The translations under genes and the position numbers were made by a program. From positions 1 to 64,000 of the forward strand of contig JAEEYO010000067.1 of NCBI GenBank assembly GCA_016288205.1: 64,000 nt of DNA, given 5' to 3'. Under the pieces are notes generated by a model that saw only the letters and a program-made list of their open reading frames with translations, did not search any database and was not told the origin of the DNA. This stretch comes from Treponema sp. (GTDB lineage: Bacteria > Spirochaetota > Spirochaetia > Treponematales > Treponemataceae). Shown piece after piece: positions 33,778 through 43,013 of the stretch; within the stretch, counting starts at the first letter, position 1; every line of letters starts with the position of its first letter.

Positions 33778-35187
33778 ATGTCTGCGAGTGAAGTTCCGTT
33801 CATAACGAAATTCAGGTTCGATTCCCATCCCGATGACTGTGTGGTCTGCTACGAAGGCAAATGGTCGTCCGGCAATTATAAGACATGGCTTGATTTTTTG
33901 AGAGACACCGCGAAAGTGCGTGCGTTCCTTTCCTCAAGCGATGTCAACGAGTGGATTCTGCATTGCGAGGATTACTGGTACTTCCTTGTGGTTTTCGTCG
34001 CTTTGTTGCAGTGCGGAAAAACCGTGATGCTCACACAGAACATCAGCGAGTCCTTCTTGAATGAGATCAAGACTGACGGATGCGGATTTTTGACCGACCA
34101 GAACGCAGCGTCCTCCGTTTTCATTCCCGACATGATTGAAAAATCCCCTTTGCCGAAAGAGAGCGAGATCCGCTGTTCTCCCGGGATCAATTCCGATGAG
34201 ACCAAAATCTTCATGTACACATCTGGAAGCACGGGCAAACCGAAAGCCGTCCATCAGCGCATGACGGAATTTGAGACGGACAACGCGTTTATAATCTCAA
34301 AGTGGAGGGAGGAATTCACAAGACGAAAGCTTGTCACCACCGTGAGCCAGCACCACATCTACGGATTCCTTTTCGGCATTTCACTTCCTTTTGCCATGTC
34401 CGTTCCATTCCGGAGAAAGAGGATTGAATTCCCGGAAGAGTTTGAGTCTCTTGATGACTCCCAGTACATGATAATCGCGACGCCGGCATTTTTAAAGAGA
34501 ACCGTGGAGATTGAGTCATCCCTTCCCACAAAGGACTGCTTTATCTTCACGAGCGGAGGACTCCTGCTTCCGTCCCTTGCTGAAAAAACCGACTCTGTTT
34601 TCGGGGCATGGCCTCTTGAGGTCTATGGTTCCACAGAGACAAGCGGCATAGCTTACCGGCAGTCTAAATTCGGGCTTGAATGGACACCCTTTGACAATGC
34701 GAAAATCTGGAAGGGTGATGACGGCTGTCTGGTGATTGTCTCTCCCTACATAAAGGACAAGGCCGGATTTGCCACCGCTGATTTGGTTGACATTTTGCCC
34801 GACGGAAGATTCCTGCTCAAGGGACGCTCGGATTCCATAGTCAAAATAGAAGAGAAAAGAATCAGCATGACCGAAGTTGAGAACCGTCTCCTGCAGACAG
34901 GTCTTGTTGAGGACGTGAAGGTCATCGCTATGGAGGACAGACGTCAGTATCTCGCGGCGGCACTTTCGCTTAATGACGAGGGTAAGAAAAAATTCGAGGG
35001 TCAGCGCAAACTTTCTCTCAACAAATTCTTCCATGATTTTTTGATGCAGTATTTTGAGAACGTGGTGATTCCGAAAAAATGGCGCTTCGTGGAAAAACTC
35101 CCGACCGATGTGCAGGGAAAGAAGCACAAGGAAGACATTGAGGCTCTTTTTGACAACAGTTCCGATGGAGATGAGTCTCAGAAATGA
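33778..35187 (+). CDS. AMP-forming acyl/aryl ligase (ApeH-like)
   Basis: A 469-residue adenylating enzyme: P-loop MYTSGSTGKPKAVHQ (residues about 144-158), EVYGSTETSGIAYRQ, then DGRFLLKGRSDSIVKIEEKRISMTEVE, and a C-terminal GKKHK. Proteins of this sub-type in aryl polyene clusters load an aromatic or fatty starter acid onto a carrier protein. The location immediately after two carrier proteins, and the four-base overlap with a hot-dog dehydratase, support this. The acid cannot be predicted; no ammonia-lyase or chorismate lyase lies nearby. Confidence 0.88.
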   Translation: MSASEVPFITKFRFDSHPDDCVVCYEGKWSSGNYKTWLDFLRDTAKVRAFLSSSDVNEWILHCEDYWYFLVVFVALLQCGKTVMLTQNISESFLNEIKTDGCGFLTDQNAASSVFIPDMIEKSPLPKESEIRCSPGINSDETKIFMYTSGSTGKPKAVHQRMTEFETDNAFIISKWREEFTRRKLVTTVSQHHIYGFLFGISLPFAMSVPFRRKRIEFPEEFESLDDSQYMIIATPAFLKRTVEIESSLPTKDCFIFTSGGLLLPSLAEKTDSVFGAWPLEVYGSTETSGIAYRQSKFGLEWTPFDNAKIWKGDDGCLVIVSPYIKDKAGFATADLVDILPDGRFLLKGRSDSIVKIEEKRISMTEVENRLLQTGLVEDVKVIAMEDRRQYLAAALSLNDEGKKKFEGQRKLSLNKFFHDFLMQYFENVVIPKKWRFVEKLPTDVQGKKHKEDIEALFDNSSDGDESQK

Positions 35188-35570
35188 CAGCAGTGGCAGA
35201 GAAAGTGCATGGCGTAGAAAATGAGATTGTAAATGTGCGCACTGAAAATCATCTGGAGATTGTGTTTTCTGTCCCTGCCGAGAGTGATTTTTTTGACGGA
35301 CATTTCCCGGACTTTAAGCTCCTTCCGGCCGTAGCCCAGCTTGAGATTGTGACACGCTTTTCCAAAAAATATTTCGGCATAGAGCGCGGCGTGGAAAAAA
35401 TCCGCAGGATGAAATTCTCCTCACCCATTCTTCCCGGCACGAGTCTTCTTATGAGTCTGGATGTTGATTCGGAAAAAAATCAGGTCGCTTTTGAAATCTC
35501 TGACGCTACGGACAAAAGGGTTTATTCCTGCGGTGCGTTTAAGGCTTTTCCCAAGGATTCCGCGAAATGA
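35184..35570 (+). CDS. hot-dog fold 3-hydroxyacyl-ACP dehydratase (ApeI-like)
   Basis: A 128-residue protein with the FabZ/ApeI-type signature FFDGHFPDFKLLPAVAQLE, in which the His (about residue 37) is the catalytic base. Single hot-dog proteins of this length dehydrate 3-hydroxyacyl-ACP to the trans-2-enoyl form. Without a ketosynthase or ketoreductase next to it, its substrate must be made by general fatty-acid enzymes or by genes elsewhere. It overlaps both neighbours by four bases. Confidence 0.85.
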   Translation: MTAVAEKVHGVENEIVNVRTENHLEIVFSVPAESDFFDGHFPDFKLLPAVAQLEIVTRFSKKYFGIERGVEKIRRMKFSSPILPGTSLLMSLDVDSEKNQVAFEISDATDKRVYSCGAFKAFPKDSAK

Positions 35571-36331
35571 TCAAAACAGGATTTATTGTTCCGGTGTACA
35601 ATCATGGAGCGACGCTTGAACTTGTGGTAAAAAATCTCCTGCAGTATGAGCTTCCCATAATCGTCGTGGATGACGGAAACGATGAGGCCAACAGAGCTTT
35701 CATCAATGATGTCGCTGAAAAATATTCGCTAGTGACTTTGGTGGTTAGAAAGAAAAACGGTGGAAAGGGACGAGCCATGAATGACGGCGTGAGAAAGGCG
35801 AGGGAGCTTGGCTTGACCCATGCTTTCCAGCTTGATGCCGATGCCCAGCATGATACCGCTGTGTGCAGGGAATTTCTGGATGCGGCGGAGAAAAATCCTG
35901 AGGCGGTCATCTGCGGATTTCCCATCTATGATGAAAGCGCCCCTGCCCTAAGAAAAAACGGACGCGAGTTCTCGAACAATTGGGCGCGGGTAGTCACTCT
36001 GAATGAAAACATCAGGGACGTTCTCTGCGGATTCAGGATATATCCGGTGGAGCCGTACGCAAAACTTCTGGACCGCCACGCATGGATAAACGCACGCATG
36101 GCTTACGACGTGGACATACTCGTACATCTGCTATGGAAAAATGTTCCGCTCGTGAACATGGGCGTGAGGGTGACATATCCTGCCGACGGAATCTCAAATT
36201 TCAGGATGGTGCGCGACAATGTTGCAATCTCCCTGACTTTTACCCGGCTTTGCATCGGAATGATTCTCCGTTTTCCAGTCCTTTTGATCCGTGCGATCCG
36301 GCGGAGGAAAGATGAAAAATCAGGACGATAA
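35567..36331 (+). CDS. family 2 glycosyltransferase
   Basis: A 254-residue GT-A enzyme: N-terminal FIVPVYNHGATLELVV, the nucleotide-binding IIVVDDGND (Asp pair near residue 30), and the metal-binding DADAQHD (about residue 86). The end, near residues 225-250, is hydrophobic and basic, so it may sit at the membrane. In aryl polyene clusters the equivalent domain is part of ApeJ, fused to an acyltransferase; here it is separate but overlaps the acyltransferase gene by 20 bases. It likely glycosylates the acyl product or its lipid anchor. Confidence 0.88.
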   Translation: MIKTGFIVPVYNHGATLELVVKNLLQYELPIIVVDDGNDEANRAFINDVAEKYSLVTLVVRKKNGGKGRAMNDGVRKARELGLTHAFQLDADAQHDTAVCREFLDAAEKNPEAVICGFPIYDESAPALRKNGREFSNNWARVVTLNENIRDVLCGFRIYPVEPYAKLLDRHAWINARMAYDVDILVHLLWKNVPLVNMGVRVTYPADGISNFRMVRDNVAISLTFTRLCIGMILRFPVLLIRAIRRRKDEKSGR

Positions 36332-37283
36332 AAAATCCCTGCATTGGTCTCAGGAAAAGGAAGTCGCGAAATCAAACCGTCCCATAAGATTTCTTGTGTG
36401 GCTCGTAAAAATTCTGCCGTTCGGAGTCCTCGCTTTCATTGCCCTTCCCGTGAGTTTTTTCTACTGGATTTTTTCAAAGCGCGCAAGGATTGAAGCGAAG
36501 CGTTATCAGAAAAGAATAATCGCGTTTTCGGAAGGGCACTCTCTCAAAAGACCTCGCACTTATCCGCAGGTTCTTTCATTTGCCCTCACTCTGGTTGAGA
36601 AAGTCGCCGGTTGGTGTGGGAAAGCGAGCCTTGAGGAAGTTGTGTTTCATGATGACGACATTGCCGGACTTAACGAAAGACTTTGCCGCGGAGAGGGAGT
36701 CATGCTGATCGGATCCCATCTCGGAAACATGGAGCTTCTTCGTACCCTTGCGACATACAATCAGACGAGCGTTGACAAGGAGCTTCCCGTCGTGGCGATT
36801 ATGGACATGAACGTGACTGCCCGATTCAATCAGACTCTTGCGGATTTGAATCCACTTTACAAAATGGATTTGATCTCGGCTTCGGACATCGGTGTGGACA
36901 CGGTGGAAAAATTGCAGGACTGCATAGCGCGCGGGGGACTCGTGGTGATTGCTGGAGACAGGACTTCGGCAAATGCGCAGGACAGGAATTTTGAAAAGGA
37001 TTTCCTTGGGCAGAAAGCGGCGTTTCCTTACGGCTCTTTTTTTCTCGCATCAATTTTGAACGCGAGCGTTTATTTTGTCTTTGCGCTCAGACAGAAAACA
37101 TTTATGTTCCGCCCAAAATACGACATGATCGTGAAAAAATCTTCCATTGAGTTTGATTGCGGACGAAAGGAAAGAATCGCAAGGTCGGAAAAGCTCTGCG
37201 GTGAATATGTCTCTCTCTTGGAAAAATACGCCATGGAAAGACCCTTCCAGTGGTACAATTTCTTTGATTTCTGGTCGATTTAA
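36312..37283 (+). CDS. LPLAT-superfamily acyltransferase
   Basis: The ATG at 36312 has GGAGGAAAG upstream. The 323-residue protein has a membrane segment at about 33-57 (LPFGVLAFIALPVSFFYWIF). The LpxL-like lysophospholipid acyltransferase motif SHLGNMELL, an H-x4-E active site, lies near residue 137, and VIAGDRTSA follows. It transfers an acyl chain from a carrier protein to a lipid or glycolipid. In aryl polyene systems the matching domain attaches the polyene to an outer-membrane lipid. It is the last gene of the overlapping block; 66 bases follow before the oxidoreductase. Confidence 0.85.
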   Translation: MKNQDDKKSLHWSQEKEVAKSNRPIRFLVWLVKILPFGVLAFIALPVSFFYWIFSKRARIEAKRYQKRIIAFSEGHSLKRPRTYPQVLSFALTLVEKVAGWCGKASLEEVVFHDDDIAGLNERLCRGEGVMLIGSHLGNMELLRTLATYNQTSVDKELPVVAIMDMNVTARFNQTLADLNPLYKMDLISASDIGVDTVEKLQDCIARGGLVVIAGDRTSANAQDRNFEKDFLGQKAAFPYGSFFLASILNASVYFVFALRQKTFMFRPKYDMIVKKSSIEFDCGRKERIARSEKLCGEYVSLLEKYAMERPFQWYNFFDFWSI

Positions 37284-37349
37284 AAAAACACTTGCCCTAA
37301 AAAACGCATTCGTGTATTCTGAAAAAAGCACCTAAAAATGGAGAGAATT

Positions 37350-38342
37350 ATGGAAGAAAAAATTCGCTGGGGCATTTTGGGGACCGGAAGAATCGCAAAG
37401 ACATTCGCCGAGGCACTCAGGGGAACCGAGGGATGCAGCTGTTATGCGGTCGCGTCAAGAACAAAGGACAAGGCCGATGCATTTGCAAAGGAAAACGGAT
37501 TTGAAAAAGCCTATGGATCTTACGCTGAGCTTGCGGCTGACAAAAACGTGGACATAGTTTACATCGCGACACCGATGAGCAGCCACTACGGAGATTCCCT
37601 TCTCTGCCTGAAAAATGGCCGTCACGTTCTCTGTGAAAAATCGCTTGCCCTGAACACGGCACAGTCCCTTGAGATGATTGAGTGCGCGAAAAAGAACGGG
37701 CGCTTTTTTATGGAAGCCATGTGGATGAAATGCCGTCCCTCGTTTTTGAAAATCAAGGAATGGATTGCGGAAGGAAAAATCGGAACACCGCAATATGTGC
37801 GCGCTGATTTCTGCTCCCACATTCCATACAACTCAAACGACAGGCTTTTCCGTGCGGACTGTGGCGGAGGAGCCCTTTTGGACATGAGTGTTTATGACCT
37901 CGCTTTTGCCACGTCAATTTTGGGAACCAAGCCCGAAAAGATTGAGAGCACGGCGCGTCTCGGAAGGGAGGGCGTGGACCTGAGCAACGCAATCATCCTG
38001 AAATATAAAAACGGATCCAGCGCGTCCCTTTTGGCAAGTTTCGAGCTGCCAAGCCTGAACAATGCCGTGGTGGTCGGAGACAGGGGCTCCATCGTGACCG
38101 ACAAATGGTTCTTCTGCTGCAACGAGGCGACCCTTTATGACGCTGACGGAATTGTGGTTGAAAAATGCTCTCTCCCGGTCAAAGTCAACGGCTACGAATA
38201 CGAAATCATGGAAGCAAACCGATGCCTCCGCGAAGGACTCTTGGAAAGCCCGATGATTCCGCACGCGGACACAATCGCAATCATGCAGATAATGGATGAG
38301 TGCAGGAAACAGTGGAACATGAAATTTCCTGAGGAGAAATAA
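37350..38342 (+). CDS. Gfo/Idh/MocA-family oxidoreductase
   Basis: The ATG at 37350 has GGAGA six bases upstream, better than an ATG at 37338. The 330-residue protein has the NAD(P)-binding GILGTGRIAKTF and the CEKSLALN loop, a variant of the family EKP motif whose Lys binds the cofactor and acts in catalysis. The C-terminal half is the alpha/beta substrate-binding domain. Members act on sugars, inositols or dihydrodiols; length and NGRHVLCEKSLALNT resemble the dimeric dihydrodiol dehydrogenase-like group. Substrate unknown. It is one base from the polysaccharide deacetylase gene, so the pair is co-expressed. Confidence 0.88.
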   Translation: MEEKIRWGILGTGRIAKTFAEALRGTEGCSCYAVASRTKDKADAFAKENGFEKAYGSYAELAADKNVDIVYIATPMSSHYGDSLLCLKNGRHVLCEKSLALNTAQSLEMIECAKKNGRFFMEAMWMKCRPSFLKIKEWIAEGKIGTPQYVRADFCSHIPYNSNDRLFRADCGGGALLDMSVYDLAFATSILGTKPEKIESTARLGREGVDLSNAIILKYKNGSSASLLASFELPSLNNAVVVGDRGSIVTDKWFFCCNEATLYDADGIVVEKCSLPVKVNGYEYEIMEANRCLREGLLESPMIPHADTIAIMQIMDECRKQWNMKFPEEK

Positions 38343-38343
38343 T

Positions 38344-38973
38344 ATGGAAGGAAAATTACGCATTTCATTTACATTTGATGACGGACCCAACACTGACACA
38401 AGCCTTGAGGTTCTGGACCTGCTGAAGAGCCACGGCATAAGGGCATCTTTCTTTTTGATCGGACAGAACATCACGGACGAAAGCAAATCCACGATCAAGC
38501 GCGAGATTGACGAGGGACACACGGTGGAATGTCATTCCTGGACCCATCCCGCTTTCCCCGATCTGACGGCTGAGCAGATGAGAAATGAGGTGGAGAGAAC
38601 CAACGAGATGATAGAGGCCTGCACCGGAATTGCGCCCATGTTCTTCCGTCCGCCGTACATCGCGGTAAACGACCTGATGTTTGAGACAATCCACATGCCC
38701 TTTATATGCGGACTTGGAATAAGGGACTGGGAGCCAGATGCGAGCGCGGAAGAAAGATGCAAGCTGCTTTTGGACAATGTTCATGACGGACAGATTATCC
38801 TCCTGCATGACCTGAGCGGAAACGGAAAGACCGTGGAGGCCCTGAAAAACGCCATTCCCGTCCTGAAAGAAAGGGGCGCGGAATTTTTCACCGTAAGAGA
38901 TTTGTTCAAGGTATGCGATGTGAATCCCGTGCGTCCTGCGAGCGAGAAAAAAGTTTGGACAGATTTGTTTTAA
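38344..38973 (+). CDS. polysaccharide deacetylase (NodB-like, CE4)
   Basis: A 209-residue enzyme made of just the NodB domain: motif 1 TFDDGP (Asp12 base, Asp13 metal ligand), motif 2 HSWTHP (His64 and His68 metal ligands), motif 3 FFRPPY and motif 5 ILLHDL. It removes N-acetyl groups from chitin-type oligosaccharides or related sugars using a divalent metal. There is no signal peptide or membrane segment, so it seems cytoplasmic and may act on precursors or imported oligosaccharides. GAGGAGAAATA is before the ATG. Confidence 0.9.
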   Translation: MEGKLRISFTFDDGPNTDTSLEVLDLLKSHGIRASFFLIGQNITDESKSTIKREIDEGHTVECHSWTHPAFPDLTAEQMRNEVERTNEMIEACTGIAPMFFRPPYIAVNDLMFETIHMPFICGLGIRDWEPDASAEERCKLLLDNVHDGQIILLHDLSGNGKTVEALKNAIPVLKERGAEFFTVRDLFKVCDVNPVRPASEKKVWTDLF

Positions 38974-39039
38974 AAGTAACATTTTTATAAAATTTGTGTT
39001 ATAATTAAGGAAAGTATTTTTCATTTAAGGAGGAGTTAC

Positions 39040-41175
39040 ATGAAAAAAAGCTTTTTGCTAATGATCTTGTCCGCATCCGTGCTTTTCACCGCTTTTTCAG
39101 AGGCAAGAATCCGAAGACAGGCGAACCCTGATTTTAATCCTGCGCTTCCGGAAAAAATACCGGTAATCAAAATCAAGTCGGAGACCGGCAAGAATGATTT
39201 CGCTTCCAAGCCTGTTGCGGCCCATGTCACGGAATCCAGAAAAAGTTGGGGAGAGTTCAGGAACGATCCTGCTCCGTATTATGAGAAATGCACCATTACA
39301 ATCAATGACGGCTCAAAGAGTCCTGCCATTTCCAATGCAAGTGCGAAGGTCAAGGTACGCGGAAACTGGACCACGGACTATCCGAAAAAGCCGCTTAGAA
39401 TCCGCTTTGATGAAAAGCAGTCGGTGCTCGGAATCAACAACGGAAATCAGAACAGGGACTGGGTTCTTCTCGCTGGATTCAAGGACTGGTCTCTTACGCG
39501 CGATGCCGTCGGACTTTATATAGGAAACCTGATTTCTCCGGGCTACACGAGCGACTTCAAATTTGTCGAGGTGGAAATCAACGGAAAGCCATGGGGACTC
39601 TATCTTCTTGCCGAGCTGATGGAGACCGGCAAAAACAAAATCAACGTGACCGAGCCGAAAAAGGACTATGCCGGCACCGACATCGGATACTTCCTTGAGA
39701 TGGACGGATATGCATGGGCCGAAAAAAATGCGTTTGAAATCAATCACGGCTGCAAGCTGAAGGACATCAACGGAAATGAGGTTGCCGTTGAGAAGTTGGG
39801 ATACACAATCAAGAGCCAGATAACGAACGATTCACAGAAAGCCTTCATCGGCGACTACATGGACAAAGTCTGGAAAATCTGCTACGAGGCCGCCTACAAC
39901 TGGAATTTCCTTGAGTTCGACCGCTCATACAATCTTGTGAAATCCAGCGCGACAAATCCCTATGACTGCATCTCAAAGGTGATCGACATGGAATCCCTGA
40001 TTTCCACATACGTAATCACCGAGCTTGTGGTTGACCCGGATTTGTATTACTCAAGTTTCTATTTCTCCGTTGATTTCGGACCCGGCGGAGACAAGAAAAT
40101 CCATTTTGAGGCACCCTGGGACTTTGACTCGGGATTGGGAAACAAGAATTTCTGTGCTGACGGAAAGGGACTTCATGCTGCCGTAAGACAGTGGGACGTA
40201 AATCATCAGGAGCCCTTCCATGCGAACCCCTGGATGATGGTTTTCGTGAACCACGACTGGTTCCAGAAGGCCGTAAAGAACAAGTGGGCTGAGGTGCAGG
40301 AAATCGGAACTCTCGACAAGCTTCTTGAGCTGATTGATTTCGTCACAAAAAAATATGCGAAGAGCATCAAGACCGACCAGAAAGTCTGGAAGAACATCGG
40401 CGACCCGTCGATTGTGGGACATGAGCTCTGCGACGCAAGCAAAGCGTGTAAGACACAGCAGCAGGCAGCCGAGCGTCTGAAGGGATGGCTTAAGACACGT
40501 TTCGCTTATCTTGACTCAATTTGGAAGACAAATAAGGTGACGGTCTCCAAGGTGACGAACACTTCTTACAAGGGAATCAAGTTCAAGCTCAGGAACGTAC
40601 CGAAGAATGCTTTTGCCAGAAAAATCTTCTTGAACGGAAGTTGTCTCGCTGATTCAGCTCAGGACAATGACCAGGCAAAATACATTACGCAGACTGAATA
40701 CGGATATCCTTTTACCGAGCCCGGAAACTCATATAAGTTTGATTTCATTTATTACGACAAGGACTGGAAGGAGATTGATTCCGTAACTTACACGGCATAC
40801 GCGACAAACGGTCAGGGTGAATTTTATGTCGCGAACAGACCCGCCTACACGGTTTCAAACAATAGGCTGGTTTTGAATCCTGCACCGGTGTTGAAAATCG
40901 GCAAAAAGGATGCTGCGCTGGAAGACAACTGGGACGAGTTCTTTGTCGTTGAGGTGATGAAAAAGAACTGGGATTACCAGAGCTGGAACTATCTGGGTGC
41001 CTCGGCGAACAATTTCGACTTCTCGGGAAAGAACAGCTTCGGGAATGATGTCGTTAATGACAAGTCCGCGGAACTTATGTTCAGGCTTTCGTATCAGGTG
41101 AACAACAAGACCTACGGAAACTATCATCTGGAAATATTCCCTGCTGATCAGTCAAAGGCATTCAAACTAAAATAA
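39040..41175 (+). CDS. secreted CotH kinase family protein
   Basis: A 711-residue protein with a signal peptide (LLMILSASVLFTAFSEA) and AGGAGGAG upstream. The CotH kinase core is clear: KVRGNWTTDYPKKPLRIRF, WVLLAGFKDWSLTRDAVG, PWGLYLLAELMETGKNKI, and the metal-binding APWDFDSGLG. CotH proteins are atypical protein kinases; in Bacillus they phosphorylate spore-coat proteins, and in rumen bacteria CotH domains are often attached to cellulosome or surface proteins. The C-terminal 200 residues are beta-rich. It stands alone with a strong bidirectional terminator downstream. Target unknown. Confidence 0.88.
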   Translation: MKKSFLLMILSASVLFTAFSEARIRRQANPDFNPALPEKIPVIKIKSETGKNDFASKPVAAHVTESRKSWGEFRNDPAPYYEKCTITINDGSKSPAISNASAKVKVRGNWTTDYPKKPLRIRFDEKQSVLGINNGNQNRDWVLLAGFKDWSLTRDAVGLYIGNLISPGYTSDFKFVEVEINGKPWGLYLLAELMETGKNKINVTEPKKDYAGTDIGYFLEMDGYAWAEKNAFEINHGCKLKDINGNEVAVEKLGYTIKSQITNDSQKAFIGDYMDKVWKICYEAAYNWNFLEFDRSYNLVKSSATNPYDCISKVIDMESLISTYVITELVVDPDLYYSSFYFSVDFGPGGDKKIHFEAPWDFDSGLGNKNFCADGKGLHAAVRQWDVNHQEPFHANPWMMVFVNHDWFQKAVKNKWAEVQEIGTLDKLLELIDFVTKKYAKSIKTDQKVWKNIGDPSIVGHELCDASKACKTQQQAAERLKGWLKTRFAYLDSIWKTNKVTVSKVTNTSYKGIKFKLRNVPKNAFARKIFLNGSCLADSAQDNDQAKYITQTEYGYPFTEPGNSYKFDFIYYDKDWKEIDSVTYTAYATNGQGEFYVANRPAYTVSNNRLVLNPAPVLKIGKKDAALEDNWDEFFVVEVMKKNWDYQSWNYLGASANNFDFSGKNSFGNDVVNDKSAELMFRLSYQVNNKTYGNYHLEIFPADQSKAFKLK

Positions 41176-41191
41176 TCATAGCCGCTGATTT

Positions 41192-41227
41192 AAAATGGCA
41201 GGGGGATAAAAATCTCCTTGCCATTTT
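41192..41227. terminator. bidirectional Rho-independent terminator
   Basis: AAAATGGCAGGGGGAT pairs with ATCTCCTTGCCATTTT across a four-base loop with one mismatch. It lies between the convergent CotH and pseudouridine synthase genes, with T-rich sequence on both strands. Confidence 0.85.
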
Positions 41228-41232
41228 CTCTT

Positions 41233-42057
41233 TCATCTTTCCTGCATTTGTAGTATCTCTCTTTCACAAAGGTACCGCCACTCGCCCGGTTTCAAACTGG
41301 CATCCAGAAAAAGATTTCCCATCGAAATGCGTTTCAGAAAAATCACCTCGTTTCCCATTGCGGCGAACATTCTCTTCACCTGATGGAATTTTCCCTCGGT
41401 CAAAGTGAGACGGCAGAATGTAAGGCCTGAGCCGGACAAAGTGCAGTATTCATCCTCCTCGTCTGGCCATTCCAAAAGCGCGGGTTTTGTCCTGAAAGAG
41501 GGCGCACGTTTTTCTTCCTTCACAAAAAGATTTCCATCCGCAAATGTGTCGCAGTATCTTTTTCTTTCCGCCTCATCGCAGGGGTCCCGCAGGTAGACGA
41601 GATATGTTTTTTTCACATGGGACTCAGGGGTTGTGAGCCTGTGACTGAGCTTTCCGTCGGTCGTAAAAACCAAAAGGCCTTCCGTGTCAATGTCCAGCCG
41701 ACCCACGCTGTGTAATATTGGAAGATTTTTTGGATGAAGCAAATCTTCCGGGAACATCGAGTACACGGATTTGTTCCAGCCATCAAGTACGGTTGTGCAC
41801 ACCACGCCCTGACACTTGTTCATCATAAGATAAATGTGAGAGCTTACGGTTACGCTTTCTCCGTCCACCGAAAGACTGTCGCTCTTTGTGTTGAGCCTGA
41901 ATCCCGGCTCCAAAACACGCACGCCGTTTACCGTAACATTTTTATTTTTCAAGAGCTTTCTCACGGCACGATAGGTCTTGAATCCATGCTCGGTAAAAAA
42001 ATCGTCGAGGCGCATTTCGTATGGATTTTCCAAAGTTGATTCGTCAGAAATTTTCAC
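41233..42057 (-). CDS. RsuA/RluB/E/F-family rRNA pseudouridine synthase
   Basis: A 274-residue protein: N-terminal S4 RNA-binding domain (MRLDDFFTEHGFKTYRAVRKLLKNK), then the synthase domain with GRLDIDTEGLLVFTTDG, whose Asp is the catalytic residue, and the RKxF-type FHQVKRMFAAMGNEV region. It converts specific uridines of rRNA to pseudouridine. The exact paralogue (RsuA, RluB, RluE or RluF) is uncertain. Its start directly follows the stop of the upstream hydrolase gene, so both are probably transcribed together. Confidence 0.9.
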   Translation of the reverse strand: MKISDESTLENPYEMRLDDFFTEHGFKTYRAVRKLLKNKNVTVNGVRVLEPGFRLNTKSDSLSVDGESVTVSSHIYLMMNKCQGVVCTTVLDGWNKSVYSMFPEDLLHPKNLPILHSVGRLDIDTEGLLVFTTDGKLSHRLTTPESHVKKTYLVYLRDPCDEAERKRYCDTFADGNLFVKEEKRAPSFRTKPALLEWPDEEDEYCTLSGSGLTFCRLTLTEGKFHQVKRMFAAMGNEVIFLKRISMGNLFLDASLKPGEWRYLCEREILQMQER

Positions 42058-42990
42058 TCACCTCTTCTCAGAATTTGAGATGAAATCGGAGACCGCTTTT
42101 TTCACTTCCTCGGTATGACCCGCCATCAAGTGACCGCCGTCCTCAAAAGAGACGAATGTGCAGGATGGAAAACGTGGCACGGCTTTTTCTGTCTTTGTGT
42201 AATCCGCAAGCTTGTCATCCTTCGCATGAAGAATCAGAGTGGGGACTTCAAGGCTCTCCACGTTATAGCTTTCGAAATTTCTTTCCATGTCACCGTTCGT
42301 AACGCTCGCATCAAGGACTGCTCCCTTTTTTCTTTCGCTGACCGGAAGCATGGAATAGATTGTAGAAGGCTCCATTCCCATAATCGGCTTGAACAAGGGG
42401 CTCATAAGAAACATCGCGAAATCGTTGCACAAAAAAGGAGGCGGTCCTGAATATCCCGGCATCTTCTCAGGCTTTTCCACGCAAGGCATACCGGAGCAAT
42501 AAAGAATCAGCCCTTTGCATCTCTCGGGAAAATCAAGGGCGAAACGGATTGCGACGCTTCCACCTGCCGAAGTTGCGAGCACGAAGACTTTTTGAATCTG
42601 CAATTTGTCCAAAAGCTCACAATATGCCGCGGTCTGCTCGGATGGAGTTCCGTTCCCTGAGACATCGCTTCCTAAATATCCGAAGCGCGAGGGGGAAATA
42701 ATTCTGTAGTCGGAGGAAAAATCCCTGCAAGTCTCAAAGCCCTGGTCGTATCCGCCGAAGATTCCATGCACTGAAAGAATCACACTCTCTCCGCTTCCCT
42801 TGTCCACGTAGCTCATTTTTCCGTAAGACAAATCCGCGGTCCTCGACCCATAGCTCAAAAGATTCGCCCTTGCTTTTTTTACCGCCAATGCACATCGCAC
42901 ACCCTGCACGGTTAAAAAGATCAAAAGCACAAGGAAAATAAGCATGAGGATTTTTGACGCGACTTTCTTTTTCTTTTTTGTTTCTTCCAT
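42058..42990 (-). CDS. alpha/beta hydrolase, membrane-anchored
   Basis: A 310-residue protein with a basic start, one membrane segment (residues about 11-28) and an alpha/beta hydrolase fold outside. The oxyanion HGIFGGYDQGFE, nucleophile elbow ATSAGGS (Ser near residue 143), acid LILHAKDDK and His in FEDGGHLM make a full catalytic triad. The elbow is T-S-A-G rather than the usual G-x-S-x-G. It is probably an esterase or lipase-like enzyme facing the periplasm. Operon with the pseudouridine synthase is by position only. Confidence 0.85.
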   Translation of the reverse strand: MEETKKKKKVASKILMLIFLVLLIFLTVQGVRCALAVKKARANLLSYGSRTADLSYGKMSYVDKGSGESVILSVHGIFGGYDQGFETCRDFSSDYRIISPSRFGYLGSDVSGNGTPSEQTAAYCELLDKLQIQKVFVLATSAGGSVAIRFALDFPERCKGLILYCSGMPCVEKPEKMPGYSGPPPFLCNDFAMFLMSPLFKPIMGMEPSTIYSMLPVSERKKGAVLDASVTNGDMERNFESYNVESLEVPTLILHAKDDKLADYTKTEKAVPRFPSCTFVSFEDGGHLMAGHTEEVKKAVSDFISNSEKR

Positions 42991-43013
42991 GATTTACTCC
43001 TAAGCCTGCAAAT

